NCBI RefSeq assembly: GCF_031987975.1
Contig: NZ_DALZYX010000013.1
Coordinates: 15,196 to 79,195, forward strand
From: Pseudescherichia sp031987975
GTDB taxonomy: Bacteria; Pseudomonadota; Gammaproteobacteria; Enterobacterales; Enterobacteriaceae
DNA length: 64,000 nucleotides
Reading direction: 5' to 3'
The notes beneath the pieces were generated by a model. That model was not told the origin of the DNA, ran no database searches, and saw only the letters and a program-made list of their open reading frames with translations. Each line of letters opens with the position of its first letter. Position 1 is the stretch's first letter. Both the position numbers and the translations under genes were made by a program. Below, in pieces: positions 26,756 through 35,204 of the stretch.

Positions 26756-27548
26756 GGTCCGCTTAAGGGCGCTGGCCGCCCTCCTGCTGCTGGCGGCGGG
26801 GTCAGCGCTTGCCGCTCCCCGCATAGTCACCCTCTCCCCTGCCAATACCGAGCTTGCCTTCGCGGCAGGCATCACGCCGGTAGGGGTGAGCAGCTTCTCG
26901 GACTATCCGCCCGCAGCGGAAAAAATTGAGCAGGTTGCCAGCTGGCAGGGGATCAACCTTGAGCGCATCGTCGCGCTCAAGCCGGATCTGGTGCTGGCGT
27001 GGCGTGGCGGCAACGCCGAGCGGCAGGTTAATCAGCTGACGGGCCTCGGCATTAAGGTGCTGTGGATCGACGCCCAGACCGTGGAGCAGATCGCGGCGGC
27101 GCTGCGCCAGCTGGCCCCTTACAGCCCTGCTCCTGAGCAGGCCAACCAGGCTGCCGACACGCTGCTGACCAACTACGCTGAGCTAAAGGCCCGCTACGCC
27201 AGCACCACACCAAAGCGGGTGTTTATGCAGTTTGGCGGCACCCCGCTCTTTACCAGCGCCAAAGGCTCGATTCAGAACGAGGTGCTGGAGCTGTGTGGCG
27301 GTGAAAATATCTTCGCCGACAGCCGCGTACCCTGGCCGCAGGTAAGCCGTGAGCAGGTGCTGGCCCGCCATCCCGAGGCGATTGTTTTTGCAGGAAATGC
27401 GCTTCAGGCTGCAGAGGTTACGCATTTCTGGGATAAACAGCTCAAAATTCCGCTTATTCCCCTCAATAGCGACTGGTTTGAACGCGCAAGCCCGCGTATT
27501 ATCCTCGCCGCAAAACAACTCTGTACCGCGCTGGCGGCGGTGAAATAA
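26748..27548 (+). CDS. btuF: Periplasmic vitamin B12-binding protein BtuF
   Basis: Cobalamin-binding component of the BtuCDF ABC importer. The start is taken at GTG 26748, inside the last codons of mtnN, giving 266 residues, the E. coli length, beginning MAKVRLRALAALLLLAAGSALA. This is a clear signal peptide cleaved before APRIV. An in-frame ATG 18 bases upstream would put charged residues before the signal and is less likely. The two lobes include IVTLSPANTELAFAAG and VPWPQVSREQVLA. BtuC and BtuD are not in the window. Confidence 0.96.
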   Translation: MAKVRLRALAALLLLAAGSALAAPRIVTLSPANTELAFAAGITPVGVSSFSDYPPAAEKIEQVASWQGINLERIVALKPDLVLAWRGGNAERQVNQLTGLGIKVLWIDAQTVEQIAAALRQLAPYSPAPEQANQAADTLLTNYAELKARYASTTPKRVFMQFGGTPLFTSAKGSIQNEVLELCGGENIFADSRVPWPQVSREQVLARHPEAIVFAGNALQAAEVTHFWDKQLKIPLIPLNSDWFERASPRIILAAKQLCTALAAVK

Positions 27549-27561
27549 TCGAGGATAAGCG

Positions 27562-28185
27562 ATGCTCGTCTACTGGCTGGATATCATCGGCACGGCCGTT
27601 TTCGCCATCTCTGGCGTTCTGCTGGCCGGAAAGCTACGGATGGATCCCTTCGGCGTGCTGGTACTAGGGGTAGTGACCGCCATCGGCGGCGGTACCATCC
27701 GCGACATGGCGCTTGCCCACGGCCCAGTGTTCTGGGTTAAAGATCCCACCGATCTGGTGGTGGCGATGGTCACCTGTCTGCTTACCATCCTGCTGGTGCG
27801 TCAGCCGCGCAGGCTGCCGAAATGGGTTCTGCCGGTGCTGGATGCCGTCGGACTGGCGGTGTTTGTCGGCATCGGCGTTAACAAGGCATTTTTGGCAGAG
27901 ACCGGGCCGATGGTAGCGATCTGTATGGGCGTGCTGACCGGCGTCGGCGGCGGAATTATTCGCGACGTGCTGGCGCGAGAGATACCCATGATCCTGCGGA
28001 CTGAAATCTATGCCACCGCCTGTATTATCGGCGGCATCGTCCACGCTACGGCGTTCTATACCTTTGGCGTACCGCTGGAGAGCGCCAGTATGCTGGGGAT
28101 GGTGGTCACGCTCGCCATTCGCCTGGCGGCGATCCGCTGGCACCTGAAGCTACCCACCTTTGCGCTGGATGAGCCGGGACGGTAG
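27562..28185 (+). CDS. yadS: TRIC-family (UPF0126) inner-membrane protein YadS
   Basis: A 207-residue membrane protein made of two homologous halves. Each carries a glycine-rich block: GVVTAIGGGTIRDMALAHGP near residue 37 and GVLTGVGGGIIRDVLAREIP near residue 125. About seven hydrophobic spans are visible. This fold is that of trimeric intracellular cation channels. In E. coli YadS has been linked to glycine uptake, but transport cannot be read from this sequence. It starts 13 bases after btuF and may be cotranscribed with mtnN-btuF. Confidence 0.95.
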   Translation: MLVYWLDIIGTAVFAISGVLLAGKLRMDPFGVLVLGVVTAIGGGTIRDMALAHGPVFWVKDPTDLVVAMVTCLLTILLVRQPRRLPKWVLPVLDAVGLAVFVGIGVNKAFLAETGPMVAICMGVLTGVGGGIIRDVLAREIPMILRTEIYATACIIGGIVHATAFYTFGVPLESASMLGMVVTLAIRLAAIRWHLKLPTFALDEPGR

Positions 28186-28194
28186 AGGGGTTTT

Positions 28195-28220
28195 GCCCGG
28201 TGGCGCTGCGCTTACCGGGC
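28195..28220. repeat. REP element, second copy
   Basis: GCCCGGTGGCGCTGCGCTTA plus CCGGGC, identical to the element at 21544-21569 except for one base in the loop side. It lies between the convergent yadS and erpA genes. Confidence 0.85.
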
Positions 28221-28226
28221 TTAGCA

Positions 28227-28571
28227 TTAGATGCTGAACGAGGAGCCACACCCGCAGGTGCTTTTGGCGTTCGGGTTGGTTACCACAAAGCGGGATCCTT
28301 CCAGCCCTTCGGTGTAGTCCACCGCGCCGCCAACCAGATACTGCAGGCTCATCGGGTCAACCACCAGCCCAACGCCCTGCTTCTCAATGGTCATGTCACC
28401 ATCGTTGATCTGATCGTCAAAGGTAAAACCGTACTGGAAGCCGCTGCAGCCGCCGCCGGTAATGTAGACGCGCAGTTTCAGGTTCGGATTCTCTTCATCC
28501 GCAATCAGGCTTTTTACTTTAATCGCTGCTGCTTCAGTAAATTGCAGTGGCAGCGCTACGTCATCACTCAT
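28227..28571 (-). CDS. erpA: A-type iron-sulfur cluster carrier ErpA
   Basis: Delivers Fe-S clusters to targets such as IspG and IspH. The 114-residue product has the three conserved cysteines C42 (TGGGCSGFQYG), C106 and C108 (STCGCGSSFSI). It is read leftwards, with about 80 bases between its start and the clcA stop. The AT-rich start of that spacer probably holds its promoter. Confidence 0.98.
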   Translation of the reverse strand: MSDDVALPLQFTEAAAIKVKSLIADEENPNLKLRVYITGGGCSGFQYGFTFDDQINDGDMTIEKQGVGLVVDPMSLQYLVGGAVDYTEGLEGSRFVVTNPNAKSTCGCGSSFSI

Positions 28572-28652
28572 TTTAAACTCCCATTGATACGGCGATACGG
28601 ACGTTAAACCGCCCGATCTTTATGAATATTATCCATTACCCTGGTAAATCGT

Positions 28653-30059
28653 TCAAGTATTCTCCTGGGGAGGCTTGCCGTCAGGATCGCCTCCCTGCCT
28701 CGCCAGCGTGCGGGCCAGGATCGTGGAGTAGAGCGGCTTACCGCCTAAAAACTGTGCCAGTAGCGTGGCACCCAGGCAGGTAATAATCATTGGCAAAATG
28801 AGCTGATAATTGTCAGTCATTTCCAAAACCAGCACGATACCGGTCAACGGTGCACGCACCGAGGCGGCCAGCAGCGCCCCCATCCCGGCAATGGCAAAGG
28901 TGCCTGCCTCAAGATGATAGAGTGGAAAAATCTCTGCACAGGCCATGCCAAACGCCGTGCCCAGCAGCGTGCCCAGCGCCAGCATCGGGGCGAAGATGCC
29001 CCCCGGCGCGCCGGATGAGAAGCAGAGCAGCGTGGTGATCACCCGCGCCACGAAGATAAACAGCAGCATTCCGGCGGTGTAGTTGCCCGCTGCTGCAATG
29101 GGGATCAGCGTAAAGCCGCCGCCGGAGATCTCCGGCACCATCAGCCCCAGCACGCCGCACAGGCCGCCAATAGCTCCGCCAATCAGCACCCATTTGCCAA
29201 TCTGCCCGCCGTGCAGGCGCCCAAAGAGATCCTGAGTGCGCAGGATTAACGTGTTAAACAGCGGGCCGACGCAGCCGAAGATCATCCCCAGCACCAGGTA
29301 GAGCCAGAGCGTGTTGATAGGTGCATTAGTGAGTTTACCCACGTCGATCACCGCCGCCTCGCCGTTAAAGTAGCGAAACACGATGCTCGACATGATCACC
29401 CCGGTAAAAACTGCCTTGATCGAGATGAGATTGTAGCGAAACTGCGGGCGCATCTCCTCAATGATAAACAGGATCCCGGCCAGCGGCGCGTTAAAGGCCG
29501 CCGACAGCCCCGCCGCCGCGCCGGTAGCCAGCAGGGTGTGCCGCGCCTCGGTGCCGCGCATGCGGAAGATATCCAGCACCATGCGGCCCACGTTGCCGCC
29601 GAGCTGCACCGTCGGCCCTTCGCGCCCGAGCACCATGCCCGCCCCCAGCGTGCCCATCCCGCCAATAAACTTTACGGGCAGGACGCGCCACCAGCGTACC
29701 GGGCGCAGCTCCTCCAGCGCGCCCTCGATCTCGGGTATTCCTGAACCGCCCGCCTCTGGCGCAAAACGGCGCACCAGGAAGTAGCCCACCATCGCCAGCA
29801 GCGCCGACAACACAAAGACCAGGGGCCACATCAGCCACGCGGCATCATCAGCGAACTGCGCCACCGTGCCGATCCGCCAGAGGCTGACCGCGTTAACCGC
29901 TTTTTCAAAGGCGACTCCGACCCCGCCTGCGAGGGTGCCCACCAGCGCAGCCATCAGCAAAATCGCCAGCGGTGTTTTATCTCGCTGTAGCAAACGGAGT
30001 ATCCGCCGCGTTCGCATCGCATTGGTTTTTATTTTCATAGCCGAAAATGAATTAATCAT
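28653..30059 (-). CDS. clcA: H+/Cl- exchange transporter ClcA
   Basis: CLC-family antiporter used in extreme acid resistance. The product is 468 residues if translation starts at 30059 (E. coli 473). Selectivity-filter and gating motifs are present: GGSGIPE (S106), GREGP with the external gating glutamate E147, the internal proton glutamate in FIIEEMRPQ, and GGIFAPMLALG. About 18 helices are expected. ATG codons at 30038 and 30017 are in frame, and none of the three starts has a good Shine-Dalgarno, so the exact N terminus is uncertain. Confidence 0.95.
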   Translation of the reverse strand: MINSFSAMKIKTNAMRTRRILRLLQRDKTPLAILLMAALVGTLAGGVGVAFEKAVNAVSLWRIGTVAQFADDAAWLMWPLVFVLSALLAMVGYFLVRRFAPEAGGSGIPEIEGALEELRPVRWWRVLPVKFIGGMGTLGAGMVLGREGPTVQLGGNVGRMVLDIFRMRGTEARHTLLATGAAAGLSAAFNAPLAGILFIIEEMRPQFRYNLISIKAVFTGVIMSSIVFRYFNGEAAVIDVGKLTNAPINTLWLYLVLGMIFGCVGPLFNTLILRTQDLFGRLHGGQIGKWVLIGGAIGGLCGVLGLMVPEISGGGFTLIPIAAAGNYTAGMLLFIFVARVITTLLCFSSGAPGGIFAPMLALGTLLGTAFGMACAEIFPLYHLEAGTFAIAGMGALLAASVRAPLTGIVLVLEMTDNYQLILPMIITCLGATLLAQFLGGKPLYSTILARTLARQGGDPDGKPPQENT

Positions 30060-30159
30060 ACAATTAGGAGCGACAGTTTACCTGGGGGATCCTTTTATAA
30101 CAAACGTGGAATACCTTAGAATAGTCCTCTTACCTTCTCTACCAACCAGGAACGAATCC

Positions 30160-31440
30160 ATGAGTAAGTCAGAAAACCTCTACAGCGCGGCACGCAAGCT
30201 TATCCCCGGCGGTGTCAACTCGCCGGTCCGCGCCTTTAGCGGCGTCGGCGGCACGCCGCTGTTTATCGAGCGCGCTGACGGAGCTTACCTCTACGATGCG
30301 GACGGTAAAGCCTATGTTGACTACGTTGGCTCCTGGGGTCCGATGGTGTTGGGCCACAACCACCCGGCGATCCGCAACGCGGTGATCGAAGCGGCGGAGC
30401 GCGGCCTGAGCTTCGGCGCGCCCACCGAGATGGAAGTGAAGATGGCGGCGCTGGTGACCGAACTGGTCCCGACCATGGATATGGTGCGGATGGTGAACTC
30501 CGGTACCGAGGCGACCATGAGCGCCATTCGCCTGGCGCGTGGCTTTACCGGCCGTGACAAAATCATTAAGTTCGAGGGCTGCTACCACGGCCACGCCGAC
30601 TGCCTGCTGGTGAAAGCGGGTTCCGGTGCACTCACCCTTGGCCAGCCAAACTCGCCGGGCGTCCCGGCAGATTTCGCTAAACATACCCTGACCTGTACCT
30701 ATAACGATCTCGCCTCGGTGCGTGAAGCCTTTGAGCTGTATCCAGAAGAGATCGCCTGCATCATCGTCGAGCCGGTGGCGGGCAACATGAACTGCATTCC
30801 GCCTGAGCCGGATTTCCTGCCGGGTCTGCGTACGCTGTGCGATGAGTTTGGCGCACTGCTGATTATCGATGAGGTCATGACCGGCTTCCGCGTCGCGCTG
30901 GCAGGTGCCCAGGCTCATTACAACGTGGTCCCGGACCTGACCTGCCTTGGCAAAATCATCGGCGGCGGGATGCCGGTCGGCGCGTTCGGTGGCCGTCGCG
31001 AGGTGATGGACGCGCTGGCTCCTACCGGTCCGGTCTACCAGGCGGGTACCCTTTCCGGCAACCCGATTGCGATGGCAGCGGGCTACGCCTGCTTAACTGA
31101 AGTATCCCAGCCGGGCGTGCATGAGACCCTGACCGATCTGACCACGCGCCTGGCCAACGGCCTGCTGGACGCGGCCCAGGAAGCCGGGATCCCGCTGGTA
31201 GTGAACCACGTCGGCGGCATGTTCGGGATCTTCTTTACTGATGCCGAGAGCGTAACCTGCTACCAGGACGTGGTGAAGTGCGACGTGGAACGCTTCAAGC
31301 GCTTCTTCCACCTGATGTTGGACGAGGGCGTCTATCTGGCCCCGTCGGCGTTCGAAGCGGGCTTTATGTCCATTGCCCACAGCGACGAGGATATCAATAA
31401 GACCCTCGACGCCGCGCGCAAGGCGTTTGCTCAGCTGTAG
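30160..31440 (+). CDS. hemL: Glutamate-1-semialdehyde 2,1-aminomutase
   Basis: PLP enzyme that makes 5-aminolevulinate, the first committed haem precursor in the C5 pathway. The start is ATG 30160, preceded by AGGAACGA, giving 426 residues as in E. coli. The longer open frame to 29866 lies over the 5' end of clcA and is not coding. The PLP lysine is K265 in TCLGKIIGGGMPVGAFGG. It diverges from clcA and is followed by a bidirectional terminator. Confidence 0.98.
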   Translation: MSKSENLYSAARKLIPGGVNSPVRAFSGVGGTPLFIERADGAYLYDADGKAYVDYVGSWGPMVLGHNHPAIRNAVIEAAERGLSFGAPTEMEVKMAALVTELVPTMDMVRMVNSGTEATMSAIRLARGFTGRDKIIKFEGCYHGHADCLLVKAGSGALTLGQPNSPGVPADFAKHTLTCTYNDLASVREAFELYPEEIACIIVEPVAGNMNCIPPEPDFLPGLRTLCDEFGALLIIDEVMTGFRVALAGAQAHYNVVPDLTCLGKIIGGGMPVGAFGGRREVMDALAPTGPVYQAGTLSGNPIAMAAGYACLTEVSQPGVHETLTDLTTRLANGLLDAAQEAGIPLVVNHVGGMFGIFFTDAESVTCYQDVVKCDVERFKRFFHLMLDEGVYLAPSAFEAGFMSIAHSDEDINKTLDAARKAFAQL

Positions 31441-31448
31441 TTGTTGAT

Positions 31449-31484
31449 TGCCGGGTGGATCTGTGCTCACCCGGCATTTTTTTA
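31449..31484. terminator. Bidirectional terminator between hemL and fhuB
   Basis: TGCCGGGTG (31449-31457) pairs with CACCCGGCA (31468-31476) and is followed by seven T on the plus strand. It lies between the convergent hemL and fhuB genes and clearly serves hemL. On the minus strand the following tract is weak. Confidence 0.85.
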
Positions 31485-33464
31485 TCGGCTCTGTTTTCTC
31501 AACAGATAGATAAAGTACGGCGCACCGATAAAGGTCGACAGCAGTCCGGCGGGGATCTGATAAGGGAACATCACCATCCGTCCGCACCAGTCGGCAAACA
31601 CCAGCATCACCCCACCGATTAACCCCGAGATCACCATGTGCGGCACCGTCCGCCGGAAGCCCATCATCCGCGCAATGTGCGGGGCCATCAGGCCGATAAA
31701 GCTCAGCGGACCAATGGTCATCGTGGCAGTAGCGGTCAGGCAGGCAGCCAGCAGCAGCAGCCCGATGCGCGACGGCGTCAGGGCCATCCCCACCGAACGG
31801 GCGGTATCGCCTCCCAGCGGCAGAATAGTCAGCCAGCGGCGGCAGAGCGGCACGAGAGCCAGCAGCAGCACCATCACAATGGCCGAGCGAACCACCTGCT
31901 CGCCGGTAGCGTTATAGGTCGAGCCGGAGATCCAGGTGAGGATCTGCGCCATGCGCGGATCGCCGCTTGCCTGCAACATCATCAGCAGCATGGTAAACGC
32001 GGTGCTGAGCGCCATCCCGGCCAGCAGCATCCGGTGCGGGGAGAAGCCGCCCCGCCCTGCCGCGATCAGGATAATCAGCAGGGTCACCGCCGCCCCGAGG
32101 CTTCCGGCAGGCAGCAGCCAGCCAAAGGCGTTCCCCGGCACAAAGAAGAGCATCAGCACGATGCCAAAGGCCGCGCCAGAGCTGATCCCCAGCACTTCCG
32201 GGCTGGCCATCGGGTTACCGGTCAGGCGCTGAATAATGCAGCCCGCCACCGCCAGCATCACGCCTGCGACCAGCGCCGCCGTGATGCGCGGCCAGCGCCA
32301 CTGCGCCAGGGCGTCCAGCATCTCGCCGCTAGCCCAGTGCCAGCCCTGGGCATCACGGCCCAGCGCCAGGGCAGCAATTGTTACCAGCAGCAGCACGACG
32401 AGGCCGCCCAGCGCCCAGCGCGGCAGGTGCTGACGCTCAGTGGGAACATTGTCCCCGGCGTTCATCTCCGGAGCGCTCATGCTTTTCAGACGCGGCAGCA
32501 GCCACAGTAGCAGCGGCGCGCCAATCAGCGCCGTCACCGAGCCGGTAGAGACCTCCATCCAGACGCGGGTCAGCCAGAGGATCACCTGGTCCGACAGCCA
32601 GAGGATCAGCGCCCCGATCAGCGGAGCCAGCAGCAGGCGGGAGAGCAGCCGACGCGCCCCCAGCATCTTCGCCAGCAGGGGCGCGAACAGGCCGATAAAG
32701 CCGATGATCCCCACCGCGTTGACCAGCAGCGCGCTGAGGACAATCGCCAGCAGCAGCGCCCCCAGCCGGGCCAGCGACAGCGCCAGGCCCAGGTTACGCG
32801 CTACGCCGTCGTCCAGCCCCATCAGGGTCAGCGGGCGCAGCAGCAAGAGAGTCAGCATCGCCCCACCCAGCAGCTGGGGCCAGAGACGCTCTACCCCGCT
32901 CCAGTCGGTCTGAGTCAGAGTGCCGGTGCTCCACATAAACATGCTTTGCAGCTGCTCGTGATGGAACAGCACCAGCAGCTGGTTCACCGCCCCGCAGTAG
33001 AGGCTCACCACCAGTCCAGCGAGGATCAGCGTCACCGGCGAAAGACGTTTACCCCAGGCGACGCCAAAGACCAGCGCCCCAACGACGCAGGCTCCGATCA
33101 GGGCGGCAAACTGCGAGGCCGCCACGCCGGGGATCGCCCACAGGGTGGTGACGGTAATGCCCAGTTGCGCGCCGGTGGAGACGCCCAGGGTGGTCGGTTC
33201 CGCCAGCGGGTTACGCAGCACCTGCTGGAACAGAACGCCCACCAGTCCCAGTCCGGCTCCCACCAGCAGGGAGATTGCCAGCCGGGGAAGCAGGCTGTAG
33301 TGGAAAATCATCTGGCTGATGGCATCCACGTCCGGGTGCCAGATCGCCTGCGACCACTGGTCACGCGGCAGCGCCTGGGAGAGGTTTCCCCAGGTCAGCC
33401 AGGCGGCGGCGATAAACAGGATCAGCAGCAACAGGGCGGGCAGCGGCGCGATACGCTTGCTCAT
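31482..33464 (-). CDS. fhuB: Ferric hydroxamate ABC transporter permease FhuB
   Basis: Inner-membrane channel for ferrichrome and other hydroxamate siderophores. The 660-residue product is a fused double-length BtuC/FecCD permease, as in E. coli. Both halves carry the family signature, for example GFIGLFAPLLAKMLG near residue 250 and SFIGLMAPHIARMMG near residue 590, where the ATPase FhuC docks. About 20 hydrophobic spans are present. Its start overlaps the fhuD stop by 4 bases, and it is the last gene of the fhuACDB operon. Confidence 0.98.
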   Translation of the reverse strand: MSKRIAPLPALLLLILFIAAAWLTWGNLSQALPRDQWSQAIWHPDVDAISQMIFHYSLLPRLAISLLVGAGLGLVGVLFQQVLRNPLAEPTTLGVSTGAQLGITVTTLWAIPGVAASQFAALIGACVVGALVFGVAWGKRLSPVTLILAGLVVSLYCGAVNQLLVLFHHEQLQSMFMWSTGTLTQTDWSGVERLWPQLLGGAMLTLLLLRPLTLMGLDDGVARNLGLALSLARLGALLLAIVLSALLVNAVGIIGFIGLFAPLLAKMLGARRLLSRLLLAPLIGALILWLSDQVILWLTRVWMEVSTGSVTALIGAPLLLWLLPRLKSMSAPEMNAGDNVPTERQHLPRWALGGLVVLLLVTIAALALGRDAQGWHWASGEMLDALAQWRWPRITAALVAGVMLAVAGCIIQRLTGNPMASPEVLGISSGAAFGIVLMLFFVPGNAFGWLLPAGSLGAAVTLLIILIAAGRGGFSPHRMLLAGMALSTAFTMLLMMLQASGDPRMAQILTWISGSTYNATGEQVVRSAIVMVLLLALVPLCRRWLTILPLGGDTARSVGMALTPSRIGLLLLAACLTATATMTIGPLSFIGLMAPHIARMMGFRRTVPHMVISGLIGGVMLVFADWCGRMVMFPYQIPAGLLSTFIGAPYFIYLLRKQSR

Positions 33465-34351
33465 GCTTTCCCTCCCAGGGCGTTATCCAGAACGCGGACA
33501 AAGTGCATCACCGACAGCGTTGCGCCGTAGAACCACACCGCCGGTACGCGCTGGAAGCGCCCCGCCCGCACAAACGGCATCGCCTGCCACAGCGGGGTCG
33601 CCATCAGGCGCTGCATATCCTGTTCGTTGCCATGATCGAAGCAGATCACATCCGCGTCCTTATAGACCGCCAGCCGGTCAATGCTCACCGTCGTACTGCC
33701 CCAAAAGGTCGTCTCCCCCTGCCAGGCATTGCGAATACCAAACTCATCCAGCGTCTCCTGGAACAAGCAGTTCGAGGCAAAGACCAGCATATGCTGAGCA
33801 TCAAGCAGGGTGACCATCAGCAGCGGCCTGTCGCCGCGCCGGGCAAAGCGAGGTTTCATCGCAGCGATAAAGGCATCGAAGCTATCGAGGTGTGTCCGGG
33901 CCGCCGACTCCAGATTGAGCAGCTGGGCCATCTCATTCATCGAGTTGCGCGCCATGGTCAGCGGCTTCTTGCCGTCGCTGAAGTTAAAGCCACGGCCAGG
34001 GGCAATTCGCGCCAGCACTTCTGCCGAGGGACCGTAGCCTGCCGACCAGACCAGATACGAAGGCTGCATCTGGGTGAGCAGCTCAAGATTAGGTTCGGTC
34101 CGCAGCCCGACGTCGATTGTCGAGGCTGGCAGCTTGGGTTCGTTGACCCAGGTGTTGTAACTATTCACGTCGGCAACGCCGTAAGGGGCCACGCCCATCG
34201 CCAGCAGCAGCTCCACCGGCAGCCACTCCAGCGCCACGATGCGGTTGATATCGAGGGCCGCCGCCCGCGCGGTTCCCGCCTGCCACAGCAGCGGCGAGAG
34301 GGCCATCGCGGTCAGCAAGCGGCGGCGGCTAATCATAGGTAAGCCCGCCAT
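33461..34351 (-). CDS. fhuD: Ferric hydroxamate periplasmic binding protein FhuD
   Basis: Carries hydroxamate-bound iron from FhuA to FhuBC. The 296-residue product (E. coli 296) has an SRRRLL motif at residues 8-13 in front of a hydrophobic stretch ending in TARAA, a twin-arginine-type signal. The class III binding protein fold is indicated by RIVALEWLPVELLLAMG and the linker helix region. It overlaps fhuC by 1 base (TGATG) and fhuB by 4, so the three are translationally coupled. Confidence 0.98.
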   Translation of the reverse strand: MAGLPMISRRRLLTAMALSPLLWQAGTARAAALDINRIVALEWLPVELLLAMGVAPYGVADVNSYNTWVNEPKLPASTIDVGLRTEPNLELLTQMQPSYLVWSAGYGPSAEVLARIAPGRGFNFSDGKKPLTMARNSMNEMAQLLNLESAARTHLDSFDAFIAAMKPRFARRGDRPLLMVTLLDAQHMLVFASNCLFQETLDEFGIRNAWQGETTFWGSTTVSIDRLAVYKDADVICFDHGNEQDMQRLMATPLWQAMPFVRAGRFQRVPAVWFYGATLSVMHFVRVLDNALGGKA

Positions 34352-35148
34352 CAGTAGACAAAGCTCACCGGTGCCGCCCCTGCCGGGTGGGGCAAGATGC
34401 CCATCGGGATACCGTAGATCTGCTCCAGGGTCTGGGCCTGCATCAGCGACTCCGGCGTTCCTTCTGCAATTTTCTCGCCGCCGCGCAGCGCCACCAGATA
34501 GTCGCAGTAGCGCGCCGCCATATTGATGTCGTGCAGAACGGCGATCACCGTCAGCCCGCGCTGCTGGCTCAGGCGATGGATCAGCGCCAGGACGTCAACC
34601 TGATGGGCGATGTCCAGCGCCGAGGTTGGCTCATCCAGCAGCAGGCAGCGGCTATCCTGCGCCACCAGCATGGCGATCCACGCCCGCTGCCGCTCGCCGC
34701 CGGAGAGGCTGTCTACCAGCCGGTGCGCCAGCGGTTTCAGTCCCACAAGACTAATCGCCTCCTCCACTTTCTCCCGGTCGGCCACGCCAAAACGCCCTAG
34801 CGCCCCGTGCCACGGGTAGCGCCCAATCGCCACCAGCTCGCGCACCGTCATTCCCTCCGCCTGCGGCAGCTGCTGCGGCAGATAGGCGACCCGGCGGGCA
34901 AAAGCTTTGCTGTTCCAGCTCGCCAGCGGCTGGCCGTCTAGCAGGATATCGCCTTCAGACGGCGGCTGGTGACGGCCCAGCATCTTCAGCAGCGTGGATT
35001 TACCCGAGCCGTTGTGGCCGATAAGACCGGTGACCTTACCAACCGGGAAGGTGAGCGACAGCGGATGCAGCAGCGTGCGTCCGGGCACATGAAAGGAGAC
35101 GTCAGAAAGCTGAAAGGTGGTATCGGGAAGCGTATTGTTTTCCTGCAT
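34351..35148 (-). CDS. fhuC: Ferric hydroxamate ABC transporter ATPase FhuC
   Basis: ATPase that energises the FhuB permease. The 265-residue product shows Walker A GHNGSGKST (residues 40-48), the ABC signature LSGGERQR (about 148) and Walker B CLLLDEPTSALD (about 168). A 56-base spacer with a strong hairpin separates it from fhuA, so its expression is probably lower than that of the receptor. Confidence 0.98.
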   Translation of the reverse strand: MQENNTLPDTTFQLSDVSFHVPGRTLLHPLSLTFPVGKVTGLIGHNGSGKSTLLKMLGRHQPPSEGDILLDGQPLASWNSKAFARRVAYLPQQLPQAEGMTVRELVAIGRYPWHGALGRFGVADREKVEEAISLVGLKPLAHRLVDSLSGGERQRAWIAMLVAQDSRCLLLDEPTSALDIAHQVDVLALIHRLSQQRGLTVIAVLHDINMAARYCDYLVALRGGEKIAEGTPESLMQAQTLEQIYGIPMGILPHPAGAAPVSFVY

Positions 35149-35163
35149 GGGACCAACTTATCA

Positions 35164-35191
35164 ATAAAAAGGGCACGGTAAGCCGTGCCCT
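35164..35191 (-). terminator. Attenuator/terminator between fhuA and fhuC
   Basis: AGGGCACGG and CCGTGCCCT form a perfect 9-base stem with a 4-base loop, followed on the minus strand by TTTTTATT. It starts 14 bases after the fhuA stop and precedes fhuC. In an operon, this geometry gives more receptor than transporter. Confidence 0.85.
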
Positions 35192-35204
35192 GAAAAGGAG
35201 GAAA

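Noticed and set aside
29866..30159. Upstream extension of the hemL reading frame
   Set aside because: It overlaps clcA on the other strand; ATG 30160 has a good Shine-Dalgarno and matches the E. coli length.
31638..33530. Long plus-strand frames opposite fhuB rich in H, Q, R and P
   Set aside because: Typical antisense shadows of a GC-rich membrane protein gene; no start signals or family features.
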